A stretch of 47,438 nt of DNA from Ophiosphaerella korrae. Its lineage: Eukaryota; Ascomycota; Dothideomycetes; Pleosporales; Phaeosphaeriaceae. The position numbers and the translations under genes were made by a program. The notes under the pieces were generated by a model. The model worked only from the letters and a program-made list of their open reading frames with translations, had not been told where the DNA came from and did no database searches. Below are positions 10,919-22,450 of the stretch, piece after piece. Each line of letters opens with the position of its first letter. Within the stretch, counting starts at the first letter, position 1. The stretch covers positions 1-47,438 of the forward strand of contig JALNQF010000322.1 of the NCBI GenBank assembly GCA_028456385.1, given 5' to 3'.

Positions 10919-11252
10919 TAACTTAAAAGTACTAGGTATAAACTAAGTTAATTAATCTTTTTATCTATCTTTAGCTCTACGCTCTATCTATATATCTATA
11001 ATATAGTAGTCTTAGCTAAGTCTTTTAAAATAGTAGTAAGCTAGATCTTTAATATATTTTCTATTTAAGTACTAGTTTCTTTATTATATTAGTAATACTA
11101 ATATAGTTTATCTTTTTATATATAAGATTCTTTATTTATAATAGTTAAGGCTATAATCCTTTTAGCTATAGTAAAGTTAGTAACTTAGTAATTATATATA
11201 TAATCGCGTATCTAATTATATATTAAGTATCTAATTGTATTACTTATCTAAT
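10919..11252. repeat. Solo LTR of family X inside element A (RIP-mutated copy)
   Basis: Twin of 6,185-6,530. ACTTA precedes it at 10,914-10,918 and follows it at 11,253-11,257, consistent with a 5-bp target duplication; boundaries may be off by one base. Its last 40 bases also resemble 26,814-26,841 at the right edge of the Tc1-like element. Confidence 0.55.
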
Positions 11253-11257
11253 ACTTA

Positions 11258-12333
11258 TAGGTAATATAAATATAGTAGAAGAGCGCCTAGAATATAACTA
11301 ACTTAGTAGGATTAAAAGACTTAGAAAAAAATTCCTAAAAGTAATAATCTAGGTCTATAAGACTAGACTACTAGCTTTACTTAACTTAGAAGTAGAACTT
11401 AATATAATCTACTTTAAAATAGCTCTAGCTACGAGCTTAAGTATAACTTCTATACCTAAAGAAATAGCTAGAGTATAGCTAGTTACTATAAATAGAGTAA
11501 AGGAGTTCTTTAAAGAGATTATATAGGGCGTACTAGTTATAATTAAAAGTATTAAAGTTTTGTCTAACTTTTTAATTATTAGAAGTTTCTCTTACTTAAT
11601 AATCTTTAGAAACCTATTTATATTAGATTATTAATACTCTTGTAAATAAAAATATAATAGCTAAATATACTATAAAGTTTAGTTAAAGAATTAAAATATT
11701 TCTATAAAGGTTATAGTAATATTTAATAGAATAAATAGTATAAGATATATAAATATAATAATAATAGAAAAACTAATAAGAAACTTTACTACAAGGAGTA
11801 AAGTTCTATATATAGATACCTAGAAAATAGAGAAATAAGAAAGAGACGCCTAAAAAACTATTAGTATTACCTACTATCTATACTAAGAATTATAGAATAA
11901 TTTATAAGTAGATCTAATAATAATAAAATAAGCTAGTATTTCTCTAGATAAAAGTATTTTAGAAATCTTAGAAGACTTTATAGGAATATAAAAATAAATA
12001 GAAAAAAGAAAATAGATACTAAAGAGCTTATTAAAGATAAAACTATAATTTAAGCTAAATACTATATATAAGTTAAAAAATAAAAAAGTATAGCTAGTCT
12101 AAACTTCTTAGTATAGCCCTATAAAGTAGAGAGTTAATTAGACTAGAAAGGAAGAGAAGAACTTAGGTAGCTAGTAAATAATAACTAAAGCTAGAGATAA
12201 TTCTAATAATATATTACTAATAAGACTACTCTTTTTTTTATAAGTACTTAGGTTATAGAAGAATAGCTAGTAAAAATAAAGATTATTAACTAGCTATAAC
12301 TAAGAGAAAAAGAAATACTAATTAAAGTTTTCT
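11258..12333 (+). other. Element A, spacer between gag and reverse transcriptase
   Basis: Coding-like on the plus strand in places (for instance around 11,395-11,520) with RIP-type stops. It should include the protease and the start of pol by position, but I could not identify either motif. Confidence 0.3.
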
Positions 12334-12338
12334 TATAT

Positions 12339-12737
12339 TATAATAGGCTACCTAGTTATTAACTACTAAGTACTCTAAGTAAGTATAGTAAATTAGAAGT
12401 TAATAATAAAAGTACGTATTATAATCTATAATAGGCTATAAATAATAGAATAATTCTTATAATATTAATATATTATTACTTGTAGTTAGTAATTAAATTA
12501 CTAATACTATCTTAATAATACGTATTACTACTAACTATATACTTCTACTAATCTATTATATACCCTTTATAGATTACTTTAATCTATTATATATAATTAT
12601 AAATTACTTTATATTACGTATCTATATTATAGTTTATTTCTTAATCTAAGGTATTACTTTACTTATTCTATACTTTGTTAGCACTTAATTTAAGACTAAT
12701 TAGTTCTATCTTAATTTCTCTTATTATACCTATAATA
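12339..12737 (-). repeat. Solo LTR of the B/C chromovirus family
   Basis: 399 bp starting TATAATAGG and ending CCTATAATA, the same ends as the LTRs of element B, and flanked by TATAT on both sides (12,334-12,338 and 12,738-12,742). Its interior is closer to the LTR of element C (shared TATAATCTATAATAGGCTAT and TTACTTGTAGTTA) than to B. No internal element sequence is present, so it is the product of LTR-LTR recombination. Confidence 0.85.
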
Positions 12738-12742
12738 TATAT

Positions 12743-13456
12743 TAAGAAGCTATATTAAGCTTTAACTTTATAGAATTAAGCTATATTTACTTTAATATTA
12801 TATTACTAGTTTAAAATAATATAGTACTCTATAAAGCTTAAAAAGAAGATTACTTCTTTATACTTTATAAACTAAAAGACGTAGTTAATAAAATAATTTA
12901 AAATAGTTAGACTAAAGAGTTTTTAAATTAAGTAAAAGCTTATATAGTAACTCCTAGTTCTAAGTAAATAAAAAAGACTAAAGATACTAACTTATTAATA
13001 ATACTTAGAGTACTAATATTATAACTATTAAGGATACTAACTTACTTCTAAACCTAGATAAATTCTTAGAAGAATTTATAAGTTACTACGTTATATCTCT
13101 AATAAACTTCTTCTTTAGATATAATTAAGTAGAGCTCTATTAAGACTTTAGACTCCTTATAGTATTTTATATACTAATTTATAGACTTATATAGTAATAT
13201 ACTTTACTTATAAGTACTATAAACTCTATTACTAAGTTTATATAAGTAGTAACAAAAATCCTATAAAAATTAATTCTAACTAGCTATATATTATATATAG
13301 ATAATATTATAGTAAAAGGCCTAAAAATAGACTATAACTTAGACTTACTAGAACCTAGAATCTAAAGGTTTATTAGTAAATATATTATTAATATAGATAA
13401 AGTTTTATATAACTTTAAGATAGCTAGTACTACTACTTTAGGTTTTAAATTAGATT
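12743..13456 (+). pseudogene. Reverse transcriptase of element A, front part
   Basis: Continues the frame broken by the solo LTR. The active-site strand reads YILYIDNIIVKG, with the YxDD box at 13,294-13,305 as YIDN (Asp-to-Asn from G-to-A). It is followed by KIDYNLDLLEPRI and a fingers-to-thumb segment reaching the AGATT duplication. Together with the part starting at 20,561 it forms one Gypsy reverse transcriptase; the join reads KLDWYYNSIGI, as expected for the family. Confidence 0.8.
13452..13456. repeat. Target duplication AGATT, left of element B
   Basis: Matches 20,556-20,560 exactly; removing one copy with element B restores the element A reading frame. Confidence 0.9.
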
Positions 13457-13905
13457 TATAATAGGCTTTCTATTATTAACTATAGGTACCTATCTTAAAA
13501 GAGTTAGTAGATTATAAAGTAATAGTAAAAGCTTATATAAGGATCTATAATAACTATAAATAATAGAAGATATTTTATAACTATCTTGTATTAGCGTTCT
13601 ATAGTTAAAAGATTAAATTACTAATACTATCTTAATAATATGCATCCTACTAACTATATAGTTCTAGTAATCTATTAATCTATATTTGTTTTCTATCTAT
13701 ACACTTAATAGATTAAGGGATTAGTAATCTATTAATCTATGTTTGTTTTCTATCTATACACTTAATAGATTAAGGGATTACCTACGTGTTCTAGTTGTAA
13801 GCTATTTCTTAATTAATATTATTACCCTGCTTGTCCTATACTTTATTAGCTTCTAAGTTAAGACTAATTAGTTTTATCTTAATTTCTCTTATTATACCTA
13901 TAATA
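13457..13905 (-). repeat. 3' LTR of element B
   Basis: 449 bp, TATAATAGG...CCTATAATA on the plus strand. Contains two tandem 57-bp units at 13,666-13,779. More strongly RIP-mutated than its partner at 20,107-20,555. Confidence 0.92.
13666..13779. repeat. Tandem 57-bp duplication within the B LTR
   Basis: Unit begins AGTAATCTATTAATC. Both LTRs carry the duplication (second pair 20,316-20,429), so it existed before this insertion. Confidence 0.85.
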
Positions 13906-14599
13906 CTATTTCCTCCTCTAAGTAGCTCTTTATTTTCTTACCCTAGGGCTAGAGTTATTAATCTAGTTTCTTTGTTAATATAAAGTTCTTTATCCTCTAT
14001 CTCTATACCTACTAAGTCTACTCTTTATTATATTTAGTTAGTAGATTATATATTATATAATAGTGTCGAAATATTTCTTTATTCTTATTATAAGTCTTTA
14101 AACCCTCTTCTAGTCTATCTTTCTTTAAAATATAGTAAGGCTTATAAAGCGTATATTTATACTAATACTTACTTATCCTATAATCTATCTAGTATATCTA
14201 TAGTAGAGTATAAGTTAAGGATACTTATTTATACGTCTATACTTATTTGTAATAAGAAGAGCTATTAACTACGCTTAAGAAAAACTATTACTATAGATTA
14301 TAGAAGCTAAAAAAGAGCGTAAGAGACTCTATAAGGTCTCTTATTATACGCTAGAGGAATATTAGTCTTGTTTTCTTAATAATTAAATATAGTTATCTAA
14401 TAATTAGGCTCGTTTATCTTGTCTTTGTAAGATAAAGGCCTTAAACAATAAGAAGTCTATTAAGTAGTCTACCCTCTTAGAGTCTAAGCTCGATTTTAAG
14501 GATATAGTAGAGGCTACTCTAGCTCCTACTATATTAGGCGAGTCTAGCGCCTCTCTACTTACTATTAGTACTACTATTCCTTGCGATTTACTATTAGGC

Positions 14600-17500
14600 G
14601 TTCTAGGGGGTTTTAACTTTAGAACTCTTTTAGTTTCTTAAGGTAATTAAGGTTGTCCTTAGGTTCTTATATCTTTTCTTATAGTTGTCTTTTCTTATCT
14701 ATACCTATCTATTCTACTAAATAGTAGTTTCTTCTATTATAGAACTAGTATACTAGGATTTTCTTAACTTCTTATTCTTCTTATTCTCTATACGTGTCTA
14801 CTTTATATACTAGTAGTTCTACTTCTTATAGTACTTGTTCTAGTAGAGCTATATAAAATATTAGGTATATCTTTATCTTATTTAGTAGCTTTAATTTAAA
14901 TATAACTAGTATAACTTCTTTCTTAATTTTATATAGTTTTATCTTAACGTAGTCTAATTTTAAACTTAGTTATTTACTCTTAATATTTTTCTATACTAAC
15001 TATACTTTTTCTCTCTCTCTAAATTAGGGTCCTTCTTTATACTTCTTGTTGTAGTACTTAGCTATATAATTATATAAGAATTCTACGTCTTATCTTAGTT
15101 AATTGTATATATCTTTAAGTTTATTAGCAAAGTTTTCTCTTCTTAGAAACTAAGATATCTAGTTTCTTAGTATTTAGTATTTATTAGGTTTAAATCTATA
15201 GTTTATAAAAAAAAGTAATACTCTTATTACTATATTCTTTGCGCTATTATATACTAACTATACTATAGGTAATAGTTATACCTAGTTGTTCTAGTTGTAG
15301 TTAAGGTAGTATCTTAAGTATTATTCTACTATCTAGTTTATTCGTTCTAATTATCTATCTATTTATAGATAATATACTGTAGATATTACGTATTATATTC
15401 CTAATTGCGCTACTATTGTTCCCTATAATTTTAATATAAATTATATATCTCTATCTATAATAATTTTATCTAGTAGTCTATATTAACTAATTATAGTTCC
15501 TAGAACCTAGTATATAGTAACCTCTATCCTACTCTTTTCTTTATATAGTCTAAAGTATAAGTACTTTATAAGTTTATCTACTATTATTATAATTCTATTA
15601 TACTTAACTCCTAATATTAGGTCTTTAGACTTAGGTAATTCTATAATAAAGTCTATTATAATAACTCTCTATAGTTATTTTAGTACTTTTACTAGTTATA
15701 GTATTCTATATAGTACGTATCTATTATATTTGTTTTTATAGTATTCTATATAGTTTTATAGTACTTCTATTACTAATTATCTTACTTTTAGAATATAGTA
15801 GTCTTGTAATAGTCTATCTAATATTTTCTTAATACCTTAGTAACTATATACTAGTAGTTTATAGAATTGTTATATAAATTCTCTTTAAATTTTCCTTAGA
15901 ATATATATTCTTCTATAGGTTTATATAAGTCCTTCTTAGATTTCTAATTTCTTTATTTCTTTAGATACTTCTTGTGTTGTTTTCTAAATCTATTTGTCTA
16001 GCTTACTACTTATTCTTTTAAGTGTTGCGGCTATTTTAGGTATATTTAGGACTAAATGTTTTTCTTTATTCTTAACTAGAACTATACTAGTAGCGCTTAC
16101 TTCTTTTTATAAGTCTAGTCTTCTACTAAAGGCGTCTATAAATTAGTTGTCTTTCTCTTTTATATATATAATTTCTATATTAAATATTAATAGAAACTCC
16201 TACTATCTTATATAGCGTTGTAATAATTCTTTATTTATTATAAATCCTATAAGATTTTTATAGTCTATATAGACTTTTGTCTTATATTTTACTCTTTATA
16301 GATATACTCTCTATTATCTAAATACTTTGTATATTACTAATATCTCTTTATTATAGATTAGGTAGTTAAGTTCTACTTCTTTTATTTTTTTAGAGAAGTA
16401 TTTAACTAAATATTCCTTTTTAGTTTCTAGATCTTCTTATATTAGTGCTATTCTATAGACTAAGTTAGATATATCTATTTTTACTATTACTAGTAGGTCT
16501 AGGTTATATATTCTAATAACTAGATTTTCTATAAATTTCTTCTTAATCTTGTTAAATACTTTGTTGTATTCTTTTATCTATTTAAATAGTGTATCTTTCT
16601 TTATAAGTCTTGTTATTAGTTTTATATCTTTAGACTATCTTACTATTAACTTTCTATAAAAGTTAGCTAGCCTATAAAACTATTGTACCTCCTTTAGGTT
16701 TTTTAGTGTTAGCTATTCGTTAATTAACCTAATCTTTTCTAGGTTAATCTTAATTCTTCCTAGTTTAATAATAAATCTAAGGAAATCTATTTCTATTATG
16801 TAGAACTCGCATTTTCTTATCTTAAGAAATAGTTTATTTTCTACTAGTTTCTCTAGTACTTTGTATACGTACTATATATATTCTTCTTCTATTTCTAAGA
16901 ATATAAAGATGTTGTCTAGGTATATAAATATAAATATATCTAGGTACTCTCTTAGTACTATATTAATTTTTTCTTGAAATACTACTAGTGCGTTTGTTAA
17001 GCTAAATAGTATAACTAAATATTTATATAGTCTATACTATGTTCTAAACACTATTTTCTACTTATTACCTTTTTTAATCCTAATCTAGTAGTAGGCGTTC
17101 TAGATATCTAGCTTTGTAAAGATTCCTACTTTTTATAGCCTATCTTATATTTTGTCTATTTATAGTAGTAGGTATTAGTTCTTATTTATAATTATATTAG
17201 TTTTCTTAAAATCTACGTAGAGTCTTTTATTATTTATTCTCTTTTTATCTATAAATATAAGTCTATGTGCTACTAAGGATTTAGACTCTCTTATCTATCC
17301 TTTCTTTATTGCGTTTTAGATAAATACTCGTTTAATTTTAGATTCTTCTTCTGTTTTTTAGTAGACTAGGCTCTATCCTACGTCTTTTCTTTCTTCTAGT
17401 TCTATTACTAAGTCTTATAGTTAATATTCTAGAAGGTAATCTTCTAGCTCTATAAGCTATTTTTCCTATTTCTTATATTTGTTAAGGAATTTTCCTTTAT

Positions 17501-19990
17501 AGGTACTTATATTAGCTTTTAGTATATCTGTTTTGTAGTAATTAATCTTTCCTATTCTTTAATTAATATATAGGTTAGTTATCTACAACTATAGTATACT
17601 TAGTATTATATCTTATTTATTATTAATTGTTGTTATATCTATAACTATATTTTTAATTGTTATCTCTTCTAGTTTAAGCGTAGAGGAAACTGTTTTAAAC
17701 CTAATAGGTTCCTAGAATAGTTTTCCTTCGATTATACTTAACTATCTAGGGTATTTCTTTGTTATATACTTTCTTCCTTGTATTTCTATAAACTTCTTTA
17801 ATATAAAGTTTCTTGTAGCTCTAGTATTAATTATTAATTATACTTTCTTTCCTTAATATATACCTATTTTTGTAATATATAGGCCTCCTATACCTTCTAG
17901 CTTTTCTAGCTTAGGTAACTTTATAAATTGTCTATTTTTTTAGGGCTATAGTCCTATTTTAAGTTTATATTCTTTGTATTTTAGATATTTATTATTTATA
18001 TATTTGTACTATAGTCCTCTTTAGACGTATTTCTTAGATAGCTTTAGTCTAGGCCTTACTACTATATATCTATCTTTAGGAATTATTTCTTATCCTTAGA
18101 TGTTTTCTACTATAATTACTATTATATAGTTATAGCCTCTTCTTTTTATAAGCTATACGTTATTGTTTACTTTAGGGTTTCTATGTATAATATAATTCTT
18201 ATCTAGGTATAATATCTATAATACTTTAAAATATACTAGATGTTCTAGATCTATTATCTTATTATCTCCTTCCTAGTATTTGTCTTTACTAGGTGTATTT
18301 GTTGTTAGGATATAGTATACTACTAGTACTCTTAGTATATAGGCTTTATTAATCTATCGCGTCTCTCTTATAAAGTATTACTATTCTCTTTATATAAGTA
18401 TCCTTCTTACTATAACTATATATTATTTTATCTATTCTTAAAATAGTATAAACTTTATTTCTTTAGGATTGCGTTCTTTTTAGTCTTTATACGCTTTCTC
18501 TATACTTATAACTATTAAGTATATTTAAACAAATCTCTATTCTTTATTCTATTTCTCTATATCTATTGTTATATAGCTATTATAGCTATGTATTATTAGC
18601 TAGGCGTATTCTATATCTCTTACGCTAACTTATTTCTTACTTCTTTATAGTCCTTTAGAGGTAGCTATAGTAGTCTCTTTATTCTATGCTAGTCCTTTAG
18701 CCTAGATTAATAGTACTAGGGGCTCTTCCTCTTCTAAGTCTTCTATTAGTAGGTCTATTACGTATACTATCTCTTTTAGCTACGCTTTTATTCTATTTTC
18801 TTTTATTATAGCTACTTTATATCTCTATTTCTATAGAAACTATACTACTCTTTATTTACTAGAAAGATATATATAGTAGTTGTTATTATAATAAAAGGTC
18901 TAGTAGAGTATTACGTATTATACTTTTTTACTCCTAGCTACTTTCTCTTAAGGTTTAGCCTATACTTATAGTACTTCTTTCTTCTTCTTAGTTGTTTTTA
19001 ACTAAGTCTCTTTTTTTAGGTCCTTACTTCTATAGTCTTTTATAAAGTATCTTAGTTTCTTATACTTATAATATACTATATCCTTCTTCTTTTGTAATTA
19101 GTAATCTTTTACATAGTAGCCTTTCTTACTATAGTTAAAGTACGTAAAGTCTTTATTCTTCTTTTTTCTCTTATCCTTATTTGCGTTAAGGACTATAGGG
19201 TCTCCCTTGTTATAGTTCTAGGTGTAACCTCTATATTTATTCTTCTTCTATTCTCGAAGATTGTTATTAATTTAGATTACTTATTACTTTAGGGCTTCTA
19301 GTGTTCGTAGTTTTTCTATATAGATTATTTTGTATCGAATTTTAGAGTTTAGTCCTTGCTTAAATTGTAATATTAAGGCTAACTTGTTCTATTCTATATT
19401 CTATAATAATTGTTTAAATTATAATACGTATTTTAGAATACTCTAACTTTGTATAAGCTTTTCTAGCTGTTCTTTAGCTTGTTAGGTAATATCTATATCT
19501 CTAAACGCTACTCTTATTTGTTTAGTAAAGTATTTATAACTTCTAAAGATAGCTCTAGTCTTATCTTTCTAGGTTATTAGAGAGTGTATCGTGTAATTAG
19601 TCTAGTAAGGTTTATACTATCTTATTGCATCCTCTTCTAGGTGTAGTCTAATGTATATTACCTTCTTTTCTTCTATGTTAAAGTGTAGTACTTGTATATC
19701 TATCTAGAGTTGTGCTAATACAATAAAGGGTCTTAGTTTCTCTCTTGTTCTATTAAACTTCTTAAGGACTAGTATTTTTAGTAGTTTCTTTGTTGTACTT
19801 ATCTCTAATCTTTAGGTAATTAATTCTATCTAGTTCTAGCCTTTAATAATAGCCTTAATCTATACTTTGTTCTACTTTACGTAATCTTGTAGTTCCTTGT
19901 TCTACGTTTCTAAAGCATTGATTACTATTTTTATATCTTCTTTGTCTAAGATTAGGTTGTTAATTTAGTCCTTAATTATTTCCTATGCGG
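14600..19990 (-). pseudogene. Gag-Pol of element B (zinc knuckle, protease, RT, RNase H, integrase, chromodomain)
   Basis: Reading from right to left: gag with a CCHC knuckle at 19,101-19,145 whose ligands have become Tyr (YFNYSKKGYYVKDY for C-x2-C-x4-H-x4-C); a protease site near 17,810-17,850 reading NTRA where D-S/T-G-A is expected; reverse transcriptase with YLDN at 16,911-16,922 followed by KIRKCEFY-type and FLGFII segments; RNase H; integrase with DFIIELPKSK near 15,630-15,653; and near 14,690-14,850 a chromodomain-like stretch (EVKKILVY, then NYYLVEWIGI). Chromodomains guide chromovirus integration to heterochromatin, fitting its location. Stops throughout make it non-functional. Confidence 0.85.
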
Positions 19991-20106
19991 TACTGTTAGA
20001 CTTACAACTACTCTTAGGTGCTTTACTTATTAAACTTTCTACTATCGTGTTAGCTAGACCGTGCGCTACCTACGCTTCGCTTCTCGTAATAACTAAATCG
20101 GCAAGG

Positions 20107-20555
20107 TATAACAGGCTTCCTATTATTAACTACAAGTACCTATCTTAAAGAAGTTAGTAGATTGTAAGGTAATAGTAAAAGCTTGTATAGGGATCTTTAA
20201 TAACTATAAACAATAGAAAATATTTTGTAACTGTCTTGTATTAGCGTTCTATAGTTAAAGGATTGAATTACTAATACTATCTTAACAATACGCATCCTAC
20301 TAACTATATAGTTCTAGTAATCTATTAATCTATATTTGTTTTCTGTCTATGCACTTAATAGATTAAGGGATTAGTAATCTATTAATCTATGTTCGTTTTC
20401 TGTCCGTGCACTTAATAGATTAAGGGATTACCTACGTATCCTAGTTGTAAGCTGTTTCCTAATTAATATTGTTACCCCGCTCGTCCTATACTTCGTCAGC
20501 TTCTAAGTTAAGACTAATTAGTTCTATCTCGATTTCTCTTGTTACACCTATAACA
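20107..20555 (-). repeat. 5' LTR of element B
   Basis: 449 bp, TATAACAGG...CCTATAACA. Retains CG and CC-rich patches (for example ACCCCGCTCGTCC) lost in the left LTR, so RIP was uneven over the element. Contains the 57-bp duplication at 20,316-20,429. Confidence 0.92.
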
Positions 20556-20560
20556 AGATT

Positions 20561-22450
20561 AGTACTATAACTCTATAGGAATTATAAGGTATATAGTAAA
20601 TAAAAAGAGCTAGTACTTAACTAAGAAGAAATTCTAAAAGATAATTAAATAGCTAGTATATAGAATTCTAAAAGAAGCCTAAATCTTTATTAGCTTATAC
20701 GTATACTATAGAATCTAGATTAAAAGTTTTACTAAGATTATAGTACTACTATTTAAGCTACTAAAGAAGAATAAAGAATTTAAATAGAGTTAAAAAGCTT
20801 TTCTTACTATAGATAAATTAAAAGCCTAACTAACTAGTAAACTAGTATTAGTCTCTATAGGCTATAGCGAGCTTATTAGACTAATTGTTATATTAGTTAA
20901 TAGAAGTAAAAAGGGTTAAAGCGTAGTACTCTAGTAAGAAAACCTAAAAAGCTAATAGAATATAGTACGCTATAAATTAGGAGTATAGTTACTTTTAGAG
21001 TATAACTAAGAGTCTAAGAAATATAAGTATAAAGCTATACTACTAGTACTTAAAAAATTCTACTTATAGATCTATAAAGTTTATTTTATAGTAGAAATAG
21101 ATACTTATATACTTATAAATTAACTTAATTAAAGTACTAGTAACTTCTTAGGAGCTCTAATTATAAGATAGCGTACCTTTCTAAATATATAGGAATCTAA
21201 TATAAATTATATAGCTAGGAAAAAAAATATAGTAGTAGATACTCTTTTAGAGTAACTAGAGCTACTAAGATAGTAGCTACTAAAAATACTTAAAGAAGAC
21301 GTAGAAGAATTTATATACTTAAAGATAAGAATAGACCTAAGCGTAGTAGATACTCTAGAAATACCTATTCTACGTAATATTACAAGATAGCTAGTAATAC
21401 TATAAACTTTAGCTAGAATAAGTAGAATAGATACCTAAAAGCTTTATAGAAATAAGTAAAAATATAAAGTTATATAAAGACTCTTATAAGCTAAGAGTTA
21501 TAAATAGTACTTAGTAAGAAGAGTAATAGATAAAAAATAAAAGTAGCTAAAGATTCTAAAAGTATTATATAATAAAAGTAGATACTAAGGCTAAGAAGAA
21601 ATATAGTAGAAGATCTAAACGTAATACTATTAGCTAAATATATTTAAAGACGTAAAAACTTATATAAAATCTTACAAGAAATATTAATTCTATTTACTAT
21701 AGATAGTAGAAGAAGAGCTATACCTAAATTAGGGACTTAAAGTCCTATAAGAATAGATTATACTAGATATAGTTTATAAACCTAATAGTAAAAGAAGTAA
21801 AAGATATATAATTATATATTAGGACCTTATAAGCTTATATATATAGGCTAAAGCTCTTAGAGCTAATATATTAGAAGCTATTATAAAGTTCTTAAAACAA
21901 GATATATTTTTAAGATAAGGAGTACTATTTAAAATAATAGTAGATAAAAGACTAGAAAATAAAAGACTAGTTATTAACTTTACTTACTTATATAGTACTT
22001 AAAAAGTTATTAGAAGTACTTATTACTTTTAAAGCTAAAAAATAATTAAAAGAAGCTATAAAGAGTTAGTAGCTACTTTATAAAAGATTAAAAGTAATTA
22101 AGTAGATAATTTACTTTACGCGCTATAGATAGACTAAGTTAAAGTAAAAGATAGTACTAGAGAGATACTAATATACCTTATATATAGCTAGGAATAAGTA
22201 TTACCTATTAAACTTTACGTTTTTATATAGTATACTCTCTTATAGTTAGAAGTTTATAATACTACTATACTTTTAGTATTAAAAGCTTAGTAGTTTAATA
22301 AGTATAATAATAGACTCTAAAAAGCTATAGATTATATAATTAGGCTAAAAAAAGAAAGTAAAAAATAGTTTAATACTAAAAAGACGTTATACATAAAAAA
22401 TATACTTAAGAGAGTATTAGTACTAATTTAAAACTTATTTAGTAACTAGA
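20561..22450 (+). pseudogene. Element A pol, back part: RT end, RNase H, integrase
   Basis: Resumes the reverse transcriptase after element B, including a YVYYRIWI segment and LLKKNKEFKW (about 20,690-20,800). RNase H follows, with a KKGWSVVL-type first strand near 20,910, a KYKYKAILLVLKKFYLWIY segment and a LINQLNQSTSNFLGALIIRW-type segment near 21,120-21,170. The integrase core is at about 21,640-22,200: IMLDIVYKP with the first catalytic Asp at about 21,766, then LISLYIQAKALRANI. The order and wording are those of a fungal Gypsy family. Stops correspond to Gln, Trp and Arg codons hit by RIP. Confidence 0.82.

Larger units (their letters stand above)
13457..20555 (-). mobile_element. Chromodomain Gypsy retrotransposon B (complete structure, RIP-inactivated)
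   Basis: A full element of 7,099 bp in minus orientation with two LTRs of identical length (449 bp), AGATT duplicated on both sides, a purine-rich PPT read on the minus strand beside the left LTR (AGAGGAGGAAATAG) and a probable primer-binding region CCTTGCCGATTTAG beside the right LTR. Minus-strand order is gag with zinc knuckle, protease, reverse transcriptase, RNase H, integrase and chromodomain, i.e. a chromovirus. It lies inside element A and keeps many TpG on the plus strand while CpA is almost gone, so it is less heavily mutated than its host element. Confidence 0.92.
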
